Notes: generated by a model not told the origin, from the letters alone. A DNA stretch of 64,000 bases from Labilibaculum manganireducens (GCF_002843385.1 NZ_MVDE01000009.1:62001-126000); one strand, 5' to 3'; shown: positions 29,101 through 37,120, counted from the stretch's first letter. Program-made: numbers and translations.

Positions 29101-29212
29101 TCCAGGATTAGATCCTGAAGCAGGTACAAATCGTAATGACTCACAGGGAATTGATAGAGGAGTATATCCTTCTATAAAGAAGGTAATGTTTGGATTTTCT
29201 GTAGGTCTTTAA
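26177..29212 (+). CDS. SusC-like TonB-dependent outer-membrane glycan transporter
   Basis: 1011 residues. After a 24-residue basic extension comes a signal sequence (about 25-45, ending IMFGQ). Then follow a carboxypeptidase-regulatory-like beta domain (about 50-120), the MDEVIVVGYG segment (126-135) typical of SusC proteins, a plug domain (about 140-255) and a 22-strand barrel ending in an aromatic-terminated strand. With the SusD next door it forms the lid-and-bin uptake complex for oligosaccharides, powered by TonB. The start is preceded by one of a pair of 52-base elements, which probably govern its expression. The specificity must come from the neighbouring beta-glucan enzymes. Confidence 0.95.
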   Translation: MKKSEIFNAPTHCLKTGKLNNRRWLLKSSMLLLMVFCNVSIMFGQSTNKEIIGKITDSSGFGIPGVNISLKATTVGTVSDIDGNYFISANSENVIVYSFIGYTSQEILVGNQTTINVLMSEDAIGMDEVIVVGYGVQKKTLNTGSISSVKGEDIAKTSTGLLQQALQGKSAGVSILPTSGAPGSGVKIRIRGVGSNGNSNPLYIVDGMKTGAIDNIQPADIASVEILKDAASAAIYGNEGANGVLIITTKSGKGKKGEINYNFSTGIQSISTKAEMMNAQEYMQFQTEAGNSISDDSGVDTDWIDEVSENASIQKHYLSFAGGTDKTSYMLSGSYLNQDGAIGGSNANFERFTTRINLKSEMKEWLDVGVNMSYSHHTRKTISEDDEYRGIMNNVLLADPLSPVFDSNNSGWISPSGKAYGKANYVTGEIQNPVAFIEMSNNKYTVDKVLGMAFASIKPLKGLTFTSRIGLDLSYNTQSRWAPLYNFSTEQKNETTNVEDNIDRYYTWLWENFASYNTTFGDHDFTFLLGTAAEQYTHPNYYLKSGPMVKEGSNYAYHDYTLDDTQDRTGGKLEENTKNSYFGRLSYNYAAKYMVEATLRYDGHSNLAEGNKWDTFPSISAGWLISEEGFWKSDAINYLKLRTSWGQNGSVANTPGFEDREFWQSGLRYPNPTGGLFTGGTRVEKAVNTDLRWEKSEQSNIGVELRAFNSKLTFAADYYEKTTKDLIVAGETAPSVGNNANPMINGGNVSNKGFDFELGYRDNFDGLEFGINLNLATVKNKVTSLTRNTPVPGAEVRSSKLTWFEQGEPIWYYKGYKTDGINSADGSVNIVDVNEDGEITSDDMTNIGSPHPDLIFGANLNLAYKGFDFAVFMQGTAGNENYMAWFRNDRTYSNKPKYFFTDRWTQAGDIASMPKPDNSSDNLYRSDLMVKDASYIRIKQIQLGYNVSQKYLDKLHLSKFRAFVSLDDFFTFTKYPGLDPEAGTNRNDSQGIDRGVYPSIKKVMFGFSVGL

Positions 29213-29231
29213 TCTATTAAAAAAAAATAAA

Positions 29232-30818
29232 ATGAAAAATAGAATATATAAAATAGCAATCGTTCTGTTTAGCCTTTTTACCTTTTTGGGGTGCAGTTCT
29301 GATTTTTTAGAACTAGAGCCAACGGGTAAATTGGCAAGTGAAGAATATTTAACTACCGAAAAAGAAGCATTTGATGCATTAATCGGTCTTTACGATCGCA
29401 TGCAGGTGAATAACAACAACCAAGAAGATTGGTCTAGTGTTTTTCTTACACGTGTTCTTTTATCAGATGATTCCAATGCCGGAGGTGGTAGCGCTACCGA
29501 TCAGCAAAAATTCCAAGAAATTGATGATTACACTCAGAGAGCAGACAATGCTGCTGTACAAAACGTATGGAAGGGGTATTACAAGGCTATTAATATGGCC
29601 AATAACATTATTGATAATGTACCTCCAGAACTAGCAAGTGCAGAAACTATAATTGCCGAAGCAAAATTTGTTAGAGCATACAACTATTTCGAATTAGTAA
29701 CCCTATTTGGTTCAATACCATTACGATTAGAAAATCCAAAAACAGAAGCAGACAATCATGTAGCTAAAAGTTCAGTTGAAGCGATTTATGCACAAATTGA
29801 ATTAGATCTTACTGCTGCTGTAGCCTCACTTCCACTAAAAAGTGCTTATAGCGCTGCTTACAAATTTAGAGCTTCAAAAGGTACTGCCCAAGCTCTTTTA
29901 GGAAAAGCACAGCTATTCCAGAAAAAATATGCTGAAGCAGCAACTAATTTTGCTGCCGTAATCTCAAGCGAAGAATACGATTTGGAAGATAATTATGGAG
30001 AAATATATGATGGAGTTGCTAAAGCTGGTAAGGAAGTTGTGTTTGAAATTCTTTATTCTAGTGAATCAGGTAACAATTGGGATACTTGGGACGGTACAGG
30101 TGAATCCAACTATATGACCCAGCTAATGGGAATTAGAGGAGATCATTCATTCAATAATCTTGACGTAGCACTTGGAAAAGAGTATATTAATGGATGGGGA
30201 ATGAATGTTCCTACTCGAGAAATTGGAGAACTATTAGAAGCATCTGCTGCAAATGGTGATGTTAGAGGTCCAGCTTCTGTAATTTCAGGAACAGATTTCA
30301 GTGCCGCAGGTGGATATATTAATTCCCCCGAAGCTGCAGCCATTTATACAGGCGACAACAAGGACTATGAGGGGCCTGGAACTTTCAACTGGGGTGATTA
30401 TGAAGGATATCTTCGTTTGAAATATACATGTGACACTCTCGAAACAGGCAAACCAGCTTTTGAAACGAACTGGCAATTCCCAGTTAAAGTAATCCGTTAT
30501 GCTGATGTTTTATTGATGGCTGCTGAAGCCTACCTTGAAAGCAGTCAAGCAGACAAAGCCTTAACCGAAATTAATAAAGTTAGAGTCAGGGCAGGCTTAT
30601 CTAATTTATCTTCTGTTAGTTTGCAAAATATTAAAGACGAAAGAAGACTTGAATTAGCTTTTGAAGGGCATCGTTTTTTCGACTGTGTTCGATGGGGGGA
30701 TACTTCTGAATTAGGTCCAAAATTTACAGCTGGAAAAAACGAATTACTTCCAATCCCACAAATCGAAATAGATCTTAATAATGAACTAAGTCAGGCAGAT
30801 CAAAACCCTGGATATTAA
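29232..30818 (+). CDS. SusD-like glycan-binding surface lipoprotein
   Basis: 528 residues with lipoprotein Cys21 (FLGCSSDFLELEPTGK), a typical SusD N-terminus. TPR-like helices follow (AEAKFVRAYNYFELVTLFG), and the C-terminal RagB/SusD segment has ADVLLMAAEAYLE, INKVRVRAGL and DERRLELAFEGHRFFD. It sits over the SusC channel and binds glycan at the cell surface. The start lies 19 bases after the susC stop, so the two are coupled. A terminator-like hairpin follows its stop, which may reduce transcription into the downstream hydrolase genes. Confidence 0.95.
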   Translation: MKNRIYKIAIVLFSLFTFLGCSSDFLELEPTGKLASEEYLTTEKEAFDALIGLYDRMQVNNNNQEDWSSVFLTRVLLSDDSNAGGGSATDQQKFQEIDDYTQRADNAAVQNVWKGYYKAINMANNIIDNVPPELASAETIIAEAKFVRAYNYFELVTLFGSIPLRLENPKTEADNHVAKSSVEAIYAQIELDLTAAVASLPLKSAYSAAYKFRASKGTAQALLGKAQLFQKKYAEAATNFAAVISSEEYDLEDNYGEIYDGVAKAGKEVVFEILYSSESGNNWDTWDGTGESNYMTQLMGIRGDHSFNNLDVALGKEYINGWGMNVPTREIGELLEASAANGDVRGPASVISGTDFSAAGGYINSPEAAAIYTGDNKDYEGPGTFNWGDYEGYLRLKYTCDTLETGKPAFETNWQFPVKVIRYADVLLMAAEAYLESSQADKALTEINKVRVRAGLSNLSSVSLQNIKDERRLELAFEGHRFFDCVRWGDTSELGPKFTAGKNELLPIPQIEIDLNNELSQADQNPGY

Positions 30819-30849
30819 TATATTATTATATCAAATTTGAATCATAGAG

Positions 30850-30880
30850 AAGACTACCCTTATTTTTAGGGTAGTCTTTT
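30850..30880 (+). terminator. Intrinsic hairpin between susD and GH30
   Basis: A perfect 11-bp stem (30850-30860 with 30868-30878) and a T run. The genes on both sides face the same way and belong together, so this is more likely a partial terminator that sets the SusCD-to-enzyme ratio than the end of the locus. Confidence 0.8.
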
Positions 30881-30910
30881 ACTAATTCATTAGAACATAG
30901 AAAAAAGACT

Positions 30911-32371
30911 ATGAAAAGATTTATCCCCATTATAGCAATTGCCTTAACAGCATGCTCACAACCAAATAAGAACGAGAAAACCAATTTTACTAAAGGATTT
31001 ATTGCTGAAGGAAAAACGGCAACTGTAATTACTACTGCCAAGGATACAGATCTTAGATTAACCAAAACAGGAGAAGTAGAATTTATTAAAACCAAACAAG
31101 CTCAGGAAACTGAGAATTCCGTTTTTGTTAATCCAAACAATACATTTCAAACATTTATCGGAATAGGTGGAGCCATTACCGATGCATCTGCCGAAGTATT
31201 TGCAAAACTTTCAGAAGAAAAACAAAAAGAACTGATTACAGCCTACTATGGCAAAGAAGGAAATGCTTATTCCTTAATTCGTACGTCTATTCACAGCTGC
31301 GATTTTAGTAGTGGCAGCTTCACATATATCGAAGAAGGAGACAAAAATTTAGAAACCTTCTCAATTGATCACGACAGACAATATCGTTTGCCAATGATTA
31401 AACAAGCAATTGCAAAAGCCGGAGGTTTTATTCTATTTTATGCAAGTCCATGGAGCCCGCCAGCATTCATGAAAGACAATAACAACATGCTTCAGGGAGG
31501 TAAATTGCTTCCTGAATATTACGATACCTGGGCCAGATACTACGCCAAATTCATTAATGCATACGAAAAGGAAGGCATTCCTGTTTGGGGAATAACAATC
31601 CAGAACGAACCCATGGCGGTTCAACGCTGGGAATCTTGCATTTACACTGCAGAAGAAGAAAGAGATTTCCTGAAAAACCATTTAGGTCCAATATTAGAAC
31701 AAGAAGGACTTGGTGATAAAAATATTGTAGTTTGGGATCACAACAGAGATTTAATCACACACAGGGCAAATACCATTTTCGATGATCCTGAAGCTGCAAA
31801 ATATGCTTGGGGAATCGGTTTTCATTGGTATGAAACCTGGAGAGGCGGCGAACCAATGTTCGACAACGTACAGAAAATACAAGAAGCCTATCCAGATAAA
31901 AAACTACTTTTTACCGAAGGTTGTAACGAAGCATTCGATTCTTCAAAATATCAGTATTGGCCAAATGCAGAACGATATGGTCGTTCAATAATTAATGACT
32001 TTAATCGTGGAACCGTTGGTTGGACTGACTGGAACATTCTATTGGATGAAACCGGAGGCCCAAATCATGTTGGAAATTTATGTTTCTCCCCTATTCATGC
32101 AGATACTAGAACAGACAGCTTAATTTACACCCCATCGTATTACTATTTGGGACATTTCTCAAAATATATCCGCCCGGGAGCAAAAAGAGTAAGTACTGTT
32201 ACAAGTTCCAGCTTTCTTCAAAGCACTTCATTTATAAATGAAAATGGTAAAATGGCAACAATTGTGATGAACAGTTCAGAAAAAACTATGAGTTACAAAT
32301 TATACATTGGAGCCAATATTGCAACATCAATTGAAATTCCGGCAAGAGCCATACAAACCATTATATTTTAA
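30911..32371 (+). CDS. GH30 family beta-glucanase lipoprotein (probably subfamily 3)
   Basis: 486 residues with lipoprotein Cys15 (ALTACSQPN). The GH30 catalytic barrel begins near FQTFIGIGGAITDASAEVFA. The acid/base Glu233 lies in TIQNEPMAVQRWESC and the nucleophile Glu336 in LLFTEGCNEAF. A C-terminal beta domain ends with PARAIQTIIF. The sequence resembles the endo- or exo-beta-1,6-glucanases of GH30_3, known from Bacteroidota loci for pustulan or laminarin. Glucosylceramidase-like activity is the alternative. In this locus it could cut beta-1,6 branches from a glucan. It starts 93 bases after susD, beyond a terminator-like hairpin, and 32 bases before the GH3 gene. Confidence 0.9.
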   Translation: MKRFIPIIAIALTACSQPNKNEKTNFTKGFIAEGKTATVITTAKDTDLRLTKTGEVEFIKTKQAQETENSVFVNPNNTFQTFIGIGGAITDASAEVFAKLSEEKQKELITAYYGKEGNAYSLIRTSIHSCDFSSGSFTYIEEGDKNLETFSIDHDRQYRLPMIKQAIAKAGGFILFYASPWSPPAFMKDNNNMLQGGKLLPEYYDTWARYYAKFINAYEKEGIPVWGITIQNEPMAVQRWESCIYTAEEERDFLKNHLGPILEQEGLGDKNIVVWDHNRDLITHRANTIFDDPEAAKYAWGIGFHWYETWRGGEPMFDNVQKIQEAYPDKKLLFTEGCNEAFDSSKYQYWPNAERYGRSIINDFNRGTVGWTDWNILLDETGGPNHVGNLCFSPIHADTRTDSLIYTPSYYYLGHFSKYIRPGAKRVSTVTSSSFLQSTSFINENGKMATIVMNSSEKTMSYKLYIGANIATSIEIPARAIQTIIF

Positions 32372-32403
32372 TCAAATAAAATTCCATATAAAATACTACA
32401 ATA

Positions 32404-34677
32404 ATGATTAAAAAAGTAAATCTGGTCATCATCTCATTACTTGTGCTTTTATCCTGTAATCAAGAGAAAAGCCCCGTATCTAAAGAAGATGAATTTGTGT
32501 CTGAACTTCTCGGTAAAATGACTCTTTCTGAGAAAATAGGACAATTAAACCAACACACAAGCCGGTGGGAAATGACAGGACCTGCTCCAAAAAATAATGA
32601 CTCTCAGGATCAACTGGAACAAATAAAGAATGGTGAAGTTGGATCCATGCTAAATGTTACTGGAGCAGAAGCTACTCTTAATGCCCAAAAATTAGCCGTT
32701 GAAAACAGCCGCTTAGGCATTCCTATGATTTTTGGTTACGATGTAATTCACGGTTATCAAACCATGTTCCCAATTCCTTTAGCTGAAGCCTCTTCCTGGG
32801 ATCCTGAAATCGTTAAACTATCAGCACAAGTTGCTGCGAAAGAAGCTTCTGCTGCCGGTTTACAATGGACTTTTGCCCCCATGATGGATGTGGGTAGAGA
32901 TGCACGTTGGGGAAGAGTAATGGAAGGCTGCGGAGAAGATCCTTATTTAGCAAGTGTTTTGTCTGTAGCTCGTATTAAAGGATTTCAAGGAACTGATTTA
33001 TCGGCAAACAATACCATTGCTGCTTGTGCAAAACACTTTGCCGGCTATGGATTCTCCGAATCCGGAAGAGACTACAATACTGTTGATATTGGATCCTATA
33101 CACTTCACAATATTGTTTTACCACCCTTTAAAGCGGTAGCTGAAGCCGATGTTTCTACTTTCATGAATTCATTCAATATTATAAATGGTACGCCCTCTAC
33201 AGCAAACCCATATCTGCAACGCAACTTACTAAAAAACAAATGGAATTTTAAAGGATTTGTTGTTTCTGACTGGGGAAGCATTGAGGAAATCTCGAATCAC
33301 GGAGCTGCCGAAAATCTAAAAGAGGCTGGCCTGCTTGCAATTAAAGCAGGTTCGGATATGGATATGGAATCCAATGCCTACAGCAAATATCTTAAAGAAT
33401 TGGTAGATGAAGGCAAAGTAGATGAAAAGTTGATTGATGATGCAGTTAAACGCATTTTAAAAATTAAGTACAAACTAGGCTTGTTCAATGATCCATATCA
33501 ATACTCTAATATTGAACGTGAGAAAAAAGAAATCTACAGCAAAGAAAATAGGACTGCTGCCCGAAACGTAGCCCGTCACTCAATGGTACTTCTTAAAAAT
33601 AAGGCTCAGTTACTTCCTTTATCTAAACAAATAAAGTCGATTGCCCTTATTGGCCCTTTGGCCGACAGTAAGGATATCCCTCTGGGAAGTTGGAGAGCAA
33701 AAGCTATTAAAAACTCGGCTGTATCCTTACTGGAAGGAATTCAGTCAGCCGTATCTGCAAAAACGAAAATAAACTACAGTAAAGGCTGTAATCTGACGAT
33801 TGGAGACAGAAGTTTTCTTCAGGAGCTCTCTTATGAACAAAATGACAAATCAGGATTTCAGGATGCAATAAAAGCGGCACAGAATTCAGAAGTCGTAATT
33901 ATGGCTCTTGGAGAAGATTGCTGGCAATCCGGCGAAGGCAGAAGTCAAACAGACATTCGTTTAAAAGGACAGCAACAGGACTTATTTAATGCAGTAAAAA
34001 AAGTAAACAAGAACATTGTTGTCGTATTAATGAATGGCCGGCCTCTTGCCATTCCCGAAATAGCTGAAAATGCAGCTGCTGTTCTGGAAACATGGTTTGG
34101 TGGTTCCGAAGCAGGAAATGCAATTGCAGATGTTCTTTTTGGAGATTACAATCCATCAGGTAAATTAACCATGTCTTTCCCAAGAAATGCAGGTCAATGT
34201 CCGATTTACTACAATCACATGAACACAGGCAGACCCACTTCTACGAACAATGTATTTTGGTCACACTATACCGATGCACCAAATACACCATTATATCCAT
34301 TCGGATATGGTTTAAGCTACACATCTTTTGCCTATGGGGAAGCAACAATCAATTCCAGTGCTATAAAAAAGGATGAAACCATTGAGATTAAAATCTCACT
34401 TGCCAATACAGGAAAATATGAAGGTGAAGAAGTTGTTCAGCTATACATTCAGGATCCTAAAGCAACCTATGCCCGTCCGGTTAAGGAACTAAAACAATTC
34501 AAAAAAATCAAGCTAAAACCAGACGAAAACATACAGGTATCATTCAAATTAAAACCTGAAGACCTGGGATATTATTCCCCGGAAGGAGAATTCCTGATAG
34601 AATCGGGAGAATATCACATTTATGTTGGAGGTAATTCACAGGAAGTTAAGCAAGTTAATTTTACGCTTATAGATTAG
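32404..34677 (+). CDS. GH3 beta-glucosidase lipoprotein
   Basis: 757 residues with lipoprotein Cys18 (VLLSCNQEKS). The layout is the GH3 N-terminal barrel (about 30-370), the (alpha/beta)6 sandwich (about 390-620) and a C-terminal fibronectin III-like domain (about 660-757). The nucleophile is Asp289 in GFVVSDWGSIEE; KHFAGYG and GRDYNTVDI are also typical. It removes terminal beta-linked glucose from oligosaccharides, probably in the periplasm. It is the last gene of the glucan locus and is followed by a terminator. Its closest relatives in PULs act on beta-1,3, beta-1,4 or beta-1,6 gluco-oligosaccharides, so it fits several substrate models. Confidence 0.93.
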   Translation: MIKKVNLVIISLLVLLSCNQEKSPVSKEDEFVSELLGKMTLSEKIGQLNQHTSRWEMTGPAPKNNDSQDQLEQIKNGEVGSMLNVTGAEATLNAQKLAVENSRLGIPMIFGYDVIHGYQTMFPIPLAEASSWDPEIVKLSAQVAAKEASAAGLQWTFAPMMDVGRDARWGRVMEGCGEDPYLASVLSVARIKGFQGTDLSANNTIAACAKHFAGYGFSESGRDYNTVDIGSYTLHNIVLPPFKAVAEADVSTFMNSFNIINGTPSTANPYLQRNLLKNKWNFKGFVVSDWGSIEEISNHGAAENLKEAGLLAIKAGSDMDMESNAYSKYLKELVDEGKVDEKLIDDAVKRILKIKYKLGLFNDPYQYSNIEREKKEIYSKENRTAARNVARHSMVLLKNKAQLLPLSKQIKSIALIGPLADSKDIPLGSWRAKAIKNSAVSLLEGIQSAVSAKTKINYSKGCNLTIGDRSFLQELSYEQNDKSGFQDAIKAAQNSEVVIMALGEDCWQSGEGRSQTDIRLKGQQQDLFNAVKKVNKNIVVVLMNGRPLAIPEIAENAAAVLETWFGGSEAGNAIADVLFGDYNPSGKLTMSFPRNAGQCPIYYNHMNTGRPTSTNNVFWSHYTDAPNTPLYPFGYGLSYTSFAYGEATINSSAIKKDETIEIKISLANTGKYEGEEVVQLYIQDPKATYARPVKELKQFKKIKLKPDENIQVSFKLKPEDLGYYSPEGEFLIESGEYHIYVGGNSQEVKQVNFTLID

Positions 34678-34695
34678 TTAATATTAGTTGATTTG

Positions 34696-34730
34696 AAAAG
34701 GGCGGAAAACAGTATTGTTTTTCGCCTTTT
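34696..34730 (+). terminator. Terminator ending the glucan locus
   Basis: AAAAGGGCGGAAAAC pairs with GTTTTTCGCCTTTT through one G-U, with a T tail. It lies about 20 bases after the GH3 stop. Confidence 0.8.
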
Positions 34731-35026
34731 TCTGTAAAAAACCAACCCCTTTTGGTAAATTGAAACAATAGAATTTTAAAAGTTAAATTTTCAATAAAAA
34801 TTATACACCTTATCCTTAAGCTCTTGTGAAATTAAAATTGTTAAAGACATTTAAATTCATCTTTTTCATTTCTTTTCCTTAGTTTTTTTGCGTATTTTCA
34901 ATCTAGAAAGATTAATCATTTATGGCTTTAAAAGTCATTAGCGCGCGAATAACAAGAACCGGTTTATATTTAACAGAATATTAACTTGTGCAATAAGTTG
35001 CATATTAAAATATAGGAGGAATTGTG
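34731..35026. other. Leader and promoter region of hpf
   Basis: About 300 bases, AT-rich, without a called gene. It contains a 20-codon open frame (34922-34984, ATG to TAA, MALKVISARITRTGLYLTEY) that ends 42 bases before hpf. It could be a leader peptide, but this is weak. A strong AGGAGG lies just before hpf. Confidence 0.4.
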
Positions 35027-35326
35027 ATGAACATGAAAATGCAATCCGTAGGTTTTAAGGCAGATAGCAAATTAGAAGCTTTTATTAACCAAAAATTTAA
35101 GAAACTTGAAAAGTTGGAAAGTACAATTACTGGTTACGATATAATACTTAATGTTGACAAATCAAGTACAAAAGACAATAAAGTAGTTGAAGTGAAAATT
35201 AAAGTTCCGGGAAGTGAGCTTTTTGCAAAAAAGAAAAGCACCTCTTTTGAAGAAGCTGCCGACCTAGTTTCAGAAGCTTTACGAACTCAAATATTAAAAT
35301 ACAAAGAAGTAAAAGCCAGCAAATAA
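35027..35326 (+). CDS. hpf: Short ribosome hibernation promoting factor
   Basis: 99 residues from the ATG at 35027, chosen because AGGAGG ends 7 bases upstream; a GTG at 35024 is the alternative. The sequence (FKADSKLEAFINQKFKKLEK, TGYDIILNVD, VVEVKIKVPGSELFAKKKS, FEEAADLVSEALRTQILKYK) is the beta-alpha-beta-beta-beta-alpha fold of the HPF/YfiA (RaiA) family. It is the short form without the C-terminal dimerisation domain. It binds the 30S decoding region in resting or stressed cells. It is a single gene with its own terminator. The strong Shine-Dalgarno site may allow translation when other mRNAs are poorly used. Confidence 0.92.
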   Translation: MNMKMQSVGFKADSKLEAFINQKFKKLEKLESTITGYDIILNVDKSSTKDNKVVEVKIKVPGSELFAKKKSTSFEEAADLVSEALRTQILKYKEVKASK

Positions 35327-35332
35327 AATATC

Positions 35333-35363
35333 AACCCTCTGCATTCGCAGGGGGTTTTCTTTT
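35333..35363 (+). terminator. Terminator after hpf
   Basis: AACCCTCTGC and GCAGGGGGTT pair (one G-U) around ATTC and run into a T-rich tract just after the hpf stop. Confidence 0.85.
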
Positions 35364-35440
35364 TCCCTTCCCTACTCTTATTCCATCTTCAATTATTTGT
35401 CAACGAAACAATAAAAGCCATTAATACAAGATTATTTTTC

Positions 35441-35448
35441 TATTTTTG
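35441..35448 (+). promoter_or_regulatory. Putative -7 box of the ECF sigma gene
   Basis: TATTTTTG fits the TAnnTTTG consensus exactly and lies 20 bases before the start codon, which would give a very short leader. No matching -33 box is evident. Confidence 0.4.
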
Positions 35449-35468
35449 ACTTTTAAAACGGAGATATT

Positions 35469-36017
35469 ATGCTTGCGCTTTCTAAAACAAAAACAAATCT
35501 TGATTTTGAAAAAACATTCAAAGAGTTATATTCTCCATTGTGCAATTTTGCATACTCCTTCCTTCCTGACCATGATTTATGTGAAGATCTGGTACAAGAT
35601 GTTTTCCTGAAAATATGGGATAAATCTCCTGATATTAACACTTCCATATCATCTTACCTATATCAAGCTGTTAAAAATTCCTGCTTTGACCATATGAGAA
35701 AAAGTTATAAGCAGTCGATTATTCCAATTGAAGAAATTGAAGATCCTATTGACTCCCCTTATGAATTAAACCGCGAAAAAGACCTGACAGCTTTAAACAA
35801 AAAGATTGAAAAAGCGATCAATTCACTACCTCCAAAATGCAAGGAAATTTTCTTGCTTCGTCGTAATTTTCAAATGTCTTATAATGAAATATCAATTGAA
35901 TTGAATATCTCGAAAAAGACCATTGAAAATCATATGAATTCAGCAATTAAAAAGTTGAGAACTCAATTAAGCAAGTCCGATTTTCTAATCTATTTTTTCT
36001 TTCTCGAAAAAAAATAA
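35469..36017 (+). CDS. ECF sigma factor (RpoE-like)
   Basis: 182 residues with sigma region 2 (about 12-78, with FKELYSPLCNFAYSFL, LVQDVFLKIW and SYLYQAVKNSCFDHMRK) and region 4 (about 115-168, with LPPKCKEIFLLRRNFQMSYN and ISKKTIENHMNSAIKKLR). There is no region 3, as usual for ECF factors. It belongs with the FecR-type anti-sigma gene 144 bases downstream and the TonB receptor after that: a cell-surface signalling cascade in which the occupied receptor signals through FecR to free the sigma factor. Targets probably include its own operon. Confidence 0.93.
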   Translation: MLALSKTKTNLDFEKTFKELYSPLCNFAYSFLPDHDLCEDLVQDVFLKIWDKSPDINTSISSYLYQAVKNSCFDHMRKSYKQSIIPIEEIEDPIDSPYELNREKDLTALNKKIEKAINSLPPKCKEIFLLRRNFQMSYNEISIELNISKKTIENHMNSAIKKLRTQLSKSDFLIYFFFLEKK

Positions 36018-36036
36018 AAAAAAATCACTTTTCAAC

Positions 36037-36109
36037 TAGGGGTAAAATGCATAATCATTGTCTTACCAATAGAGTTTAAACAAAACACCTCACATTTTGT
36101 AGAAACTCT
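36037..36109 (+). promoter_or_regulatory. Candidate ECF-type promoter and hairpin before the anti-sigma gene
   Basis: A TAGGGGTAA block (36037-36045) and GTCTTA (36060-36065), 14 bases apart, resemble a -35/-10 pair of an ECF promoter. I recall similar blocks between sigma and FecR genes in this phylum. Just downstream is a hairpin, AGAGTTT (36071-36077) with AAACTCT (36103-36109) and a nested ACAAAA/TTTTGT pair. Confidence 0.4.
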
Positions 36110-36161
36110 GACAACTAAAATTGCAATTTTTTTGTTTCGAATGCCAATAATATCATGCGCC

Positions 36162-37112
36162 ATGAAGGTAAACACCGAAATATTAACCGATTATTTAAAT
36201 GAAAAATGTGACGAGAAAACAAAGCAAAAGCTAGAAATATGGCTCGATAAAGATCCTGATAATCAGAAGTATCTTAATGAACTAAAGATATATTGGGATG
36301 CGAAAAAATCCATAACTGCAAAAATCGAATTCGATTCAGAAGCAGGATTTCAAAATTTATTAGCTAAAAAATCAAAAATAAAATCACAATATCTAAAAAG
36401 AACACTTCGGTATGCGGCCCTTATAGTTGCTTTTATTTCAACCAGCTTGTTCGGATATCTTTTTATTGCTCCTGAAAATTCAAACTTAATTGTTTCGAAC
36501 ATGGAACAAACTGAAAAAACTCTGGTACTTCCTGATGGTACATCCATTATTCTTGCAGAAGGATCCAGAATTGAATATCCAGATCATTTTTCGAAGAGAG
36601 AAAGACTGGTTACCTTAAAGGGAGAAGCTTTTTTTAATGTTGCCAAAAATAAAGAAAAACCTTTTGTTATTTTATCTGGGCAAACCCGAACAATGGTCGT
36701 TGGAACATCTTTTAGAATAAAAGAAGAAATTGACAGAACAACGATAACAGTTCGGACTGGAATTGTGGAGTTTATGGAAAAAGGAAATCCGAAAAATAAA
36801 ACCAGATTACTGAAAGGTGATTGTGCACAATTTGTAAACAATCAAAAAGTGGTTCTAAAAAGGGATTCTGAATCTAGTGAAATTGATTTTACTGTAAAGC
36901 TATTAAAATATAATAACGAGAGGTTAGAAGTTATTTGCAAAGATTTAAGCGAACTCTTTCATACTACAATTCAGACCCAAAATGTAGCAAAATCTCAACT
37001 TTCGCTTTCTGCGGTATTTGAGGATGAAAATCTGGAAAGCATAATAAAATCTCTTTGCTTCACTCTTAACCTCGAATCCGAACAAAAAGAAAATATAATC
37101 CTACTAAAATAA
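36162..37112 (+). CDS. FecR-type anti-sigma factor
   Basis: 316 residues from the ATG at 36162; a TTG 30 bases upstream is unlikely. The N-terminal part is cytoplasmic (about 1-80, sigma-binding). One membrane segment lies near 82-103 (LRYAALIVAFISTSLFGYLF). The FecR domain is periplasmic (about 110-215, with LPDGTSIILAEGSRIEYPD and VLSGQTRTMVVGTSF-like strands), and a DUF4974-type domain closes the protein. It holds the ECF sigma inactive until contacted by the STN domain of the TonB receptor encoded next, which starts 8 bases after its stop. Confidence 0.92.
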   Translation: MKVNTEILTDYLNEKCDEKTKQKLEIWLDKDPDNQKYLNELKIYWDAKKSITAKIEFDSEAGFQNLLAKKSKIKSQYLKRTLRYAALIVAFISTSLFGYLFIAPENSNLIVSNMEQTEKTLVLPDGTSIILAEGSRIEYPDHFSKRERLVTLKGEAFFNVAKNKEKPFVILSGQTRTMVVGTSFRIKEEIDRTTITVRTGIVEFMEKGNPKNKTRLLKGDCAQFVNNQKVVLKRDSESSEIDFTVKLLKYNNERLEVICKDLSELFHTTIQTQNVAKSQLSLSAVFEDENLESIIKSLCFTLNLESEQKENIILLK

Positions 37113-37120
37113 ATTAATAA

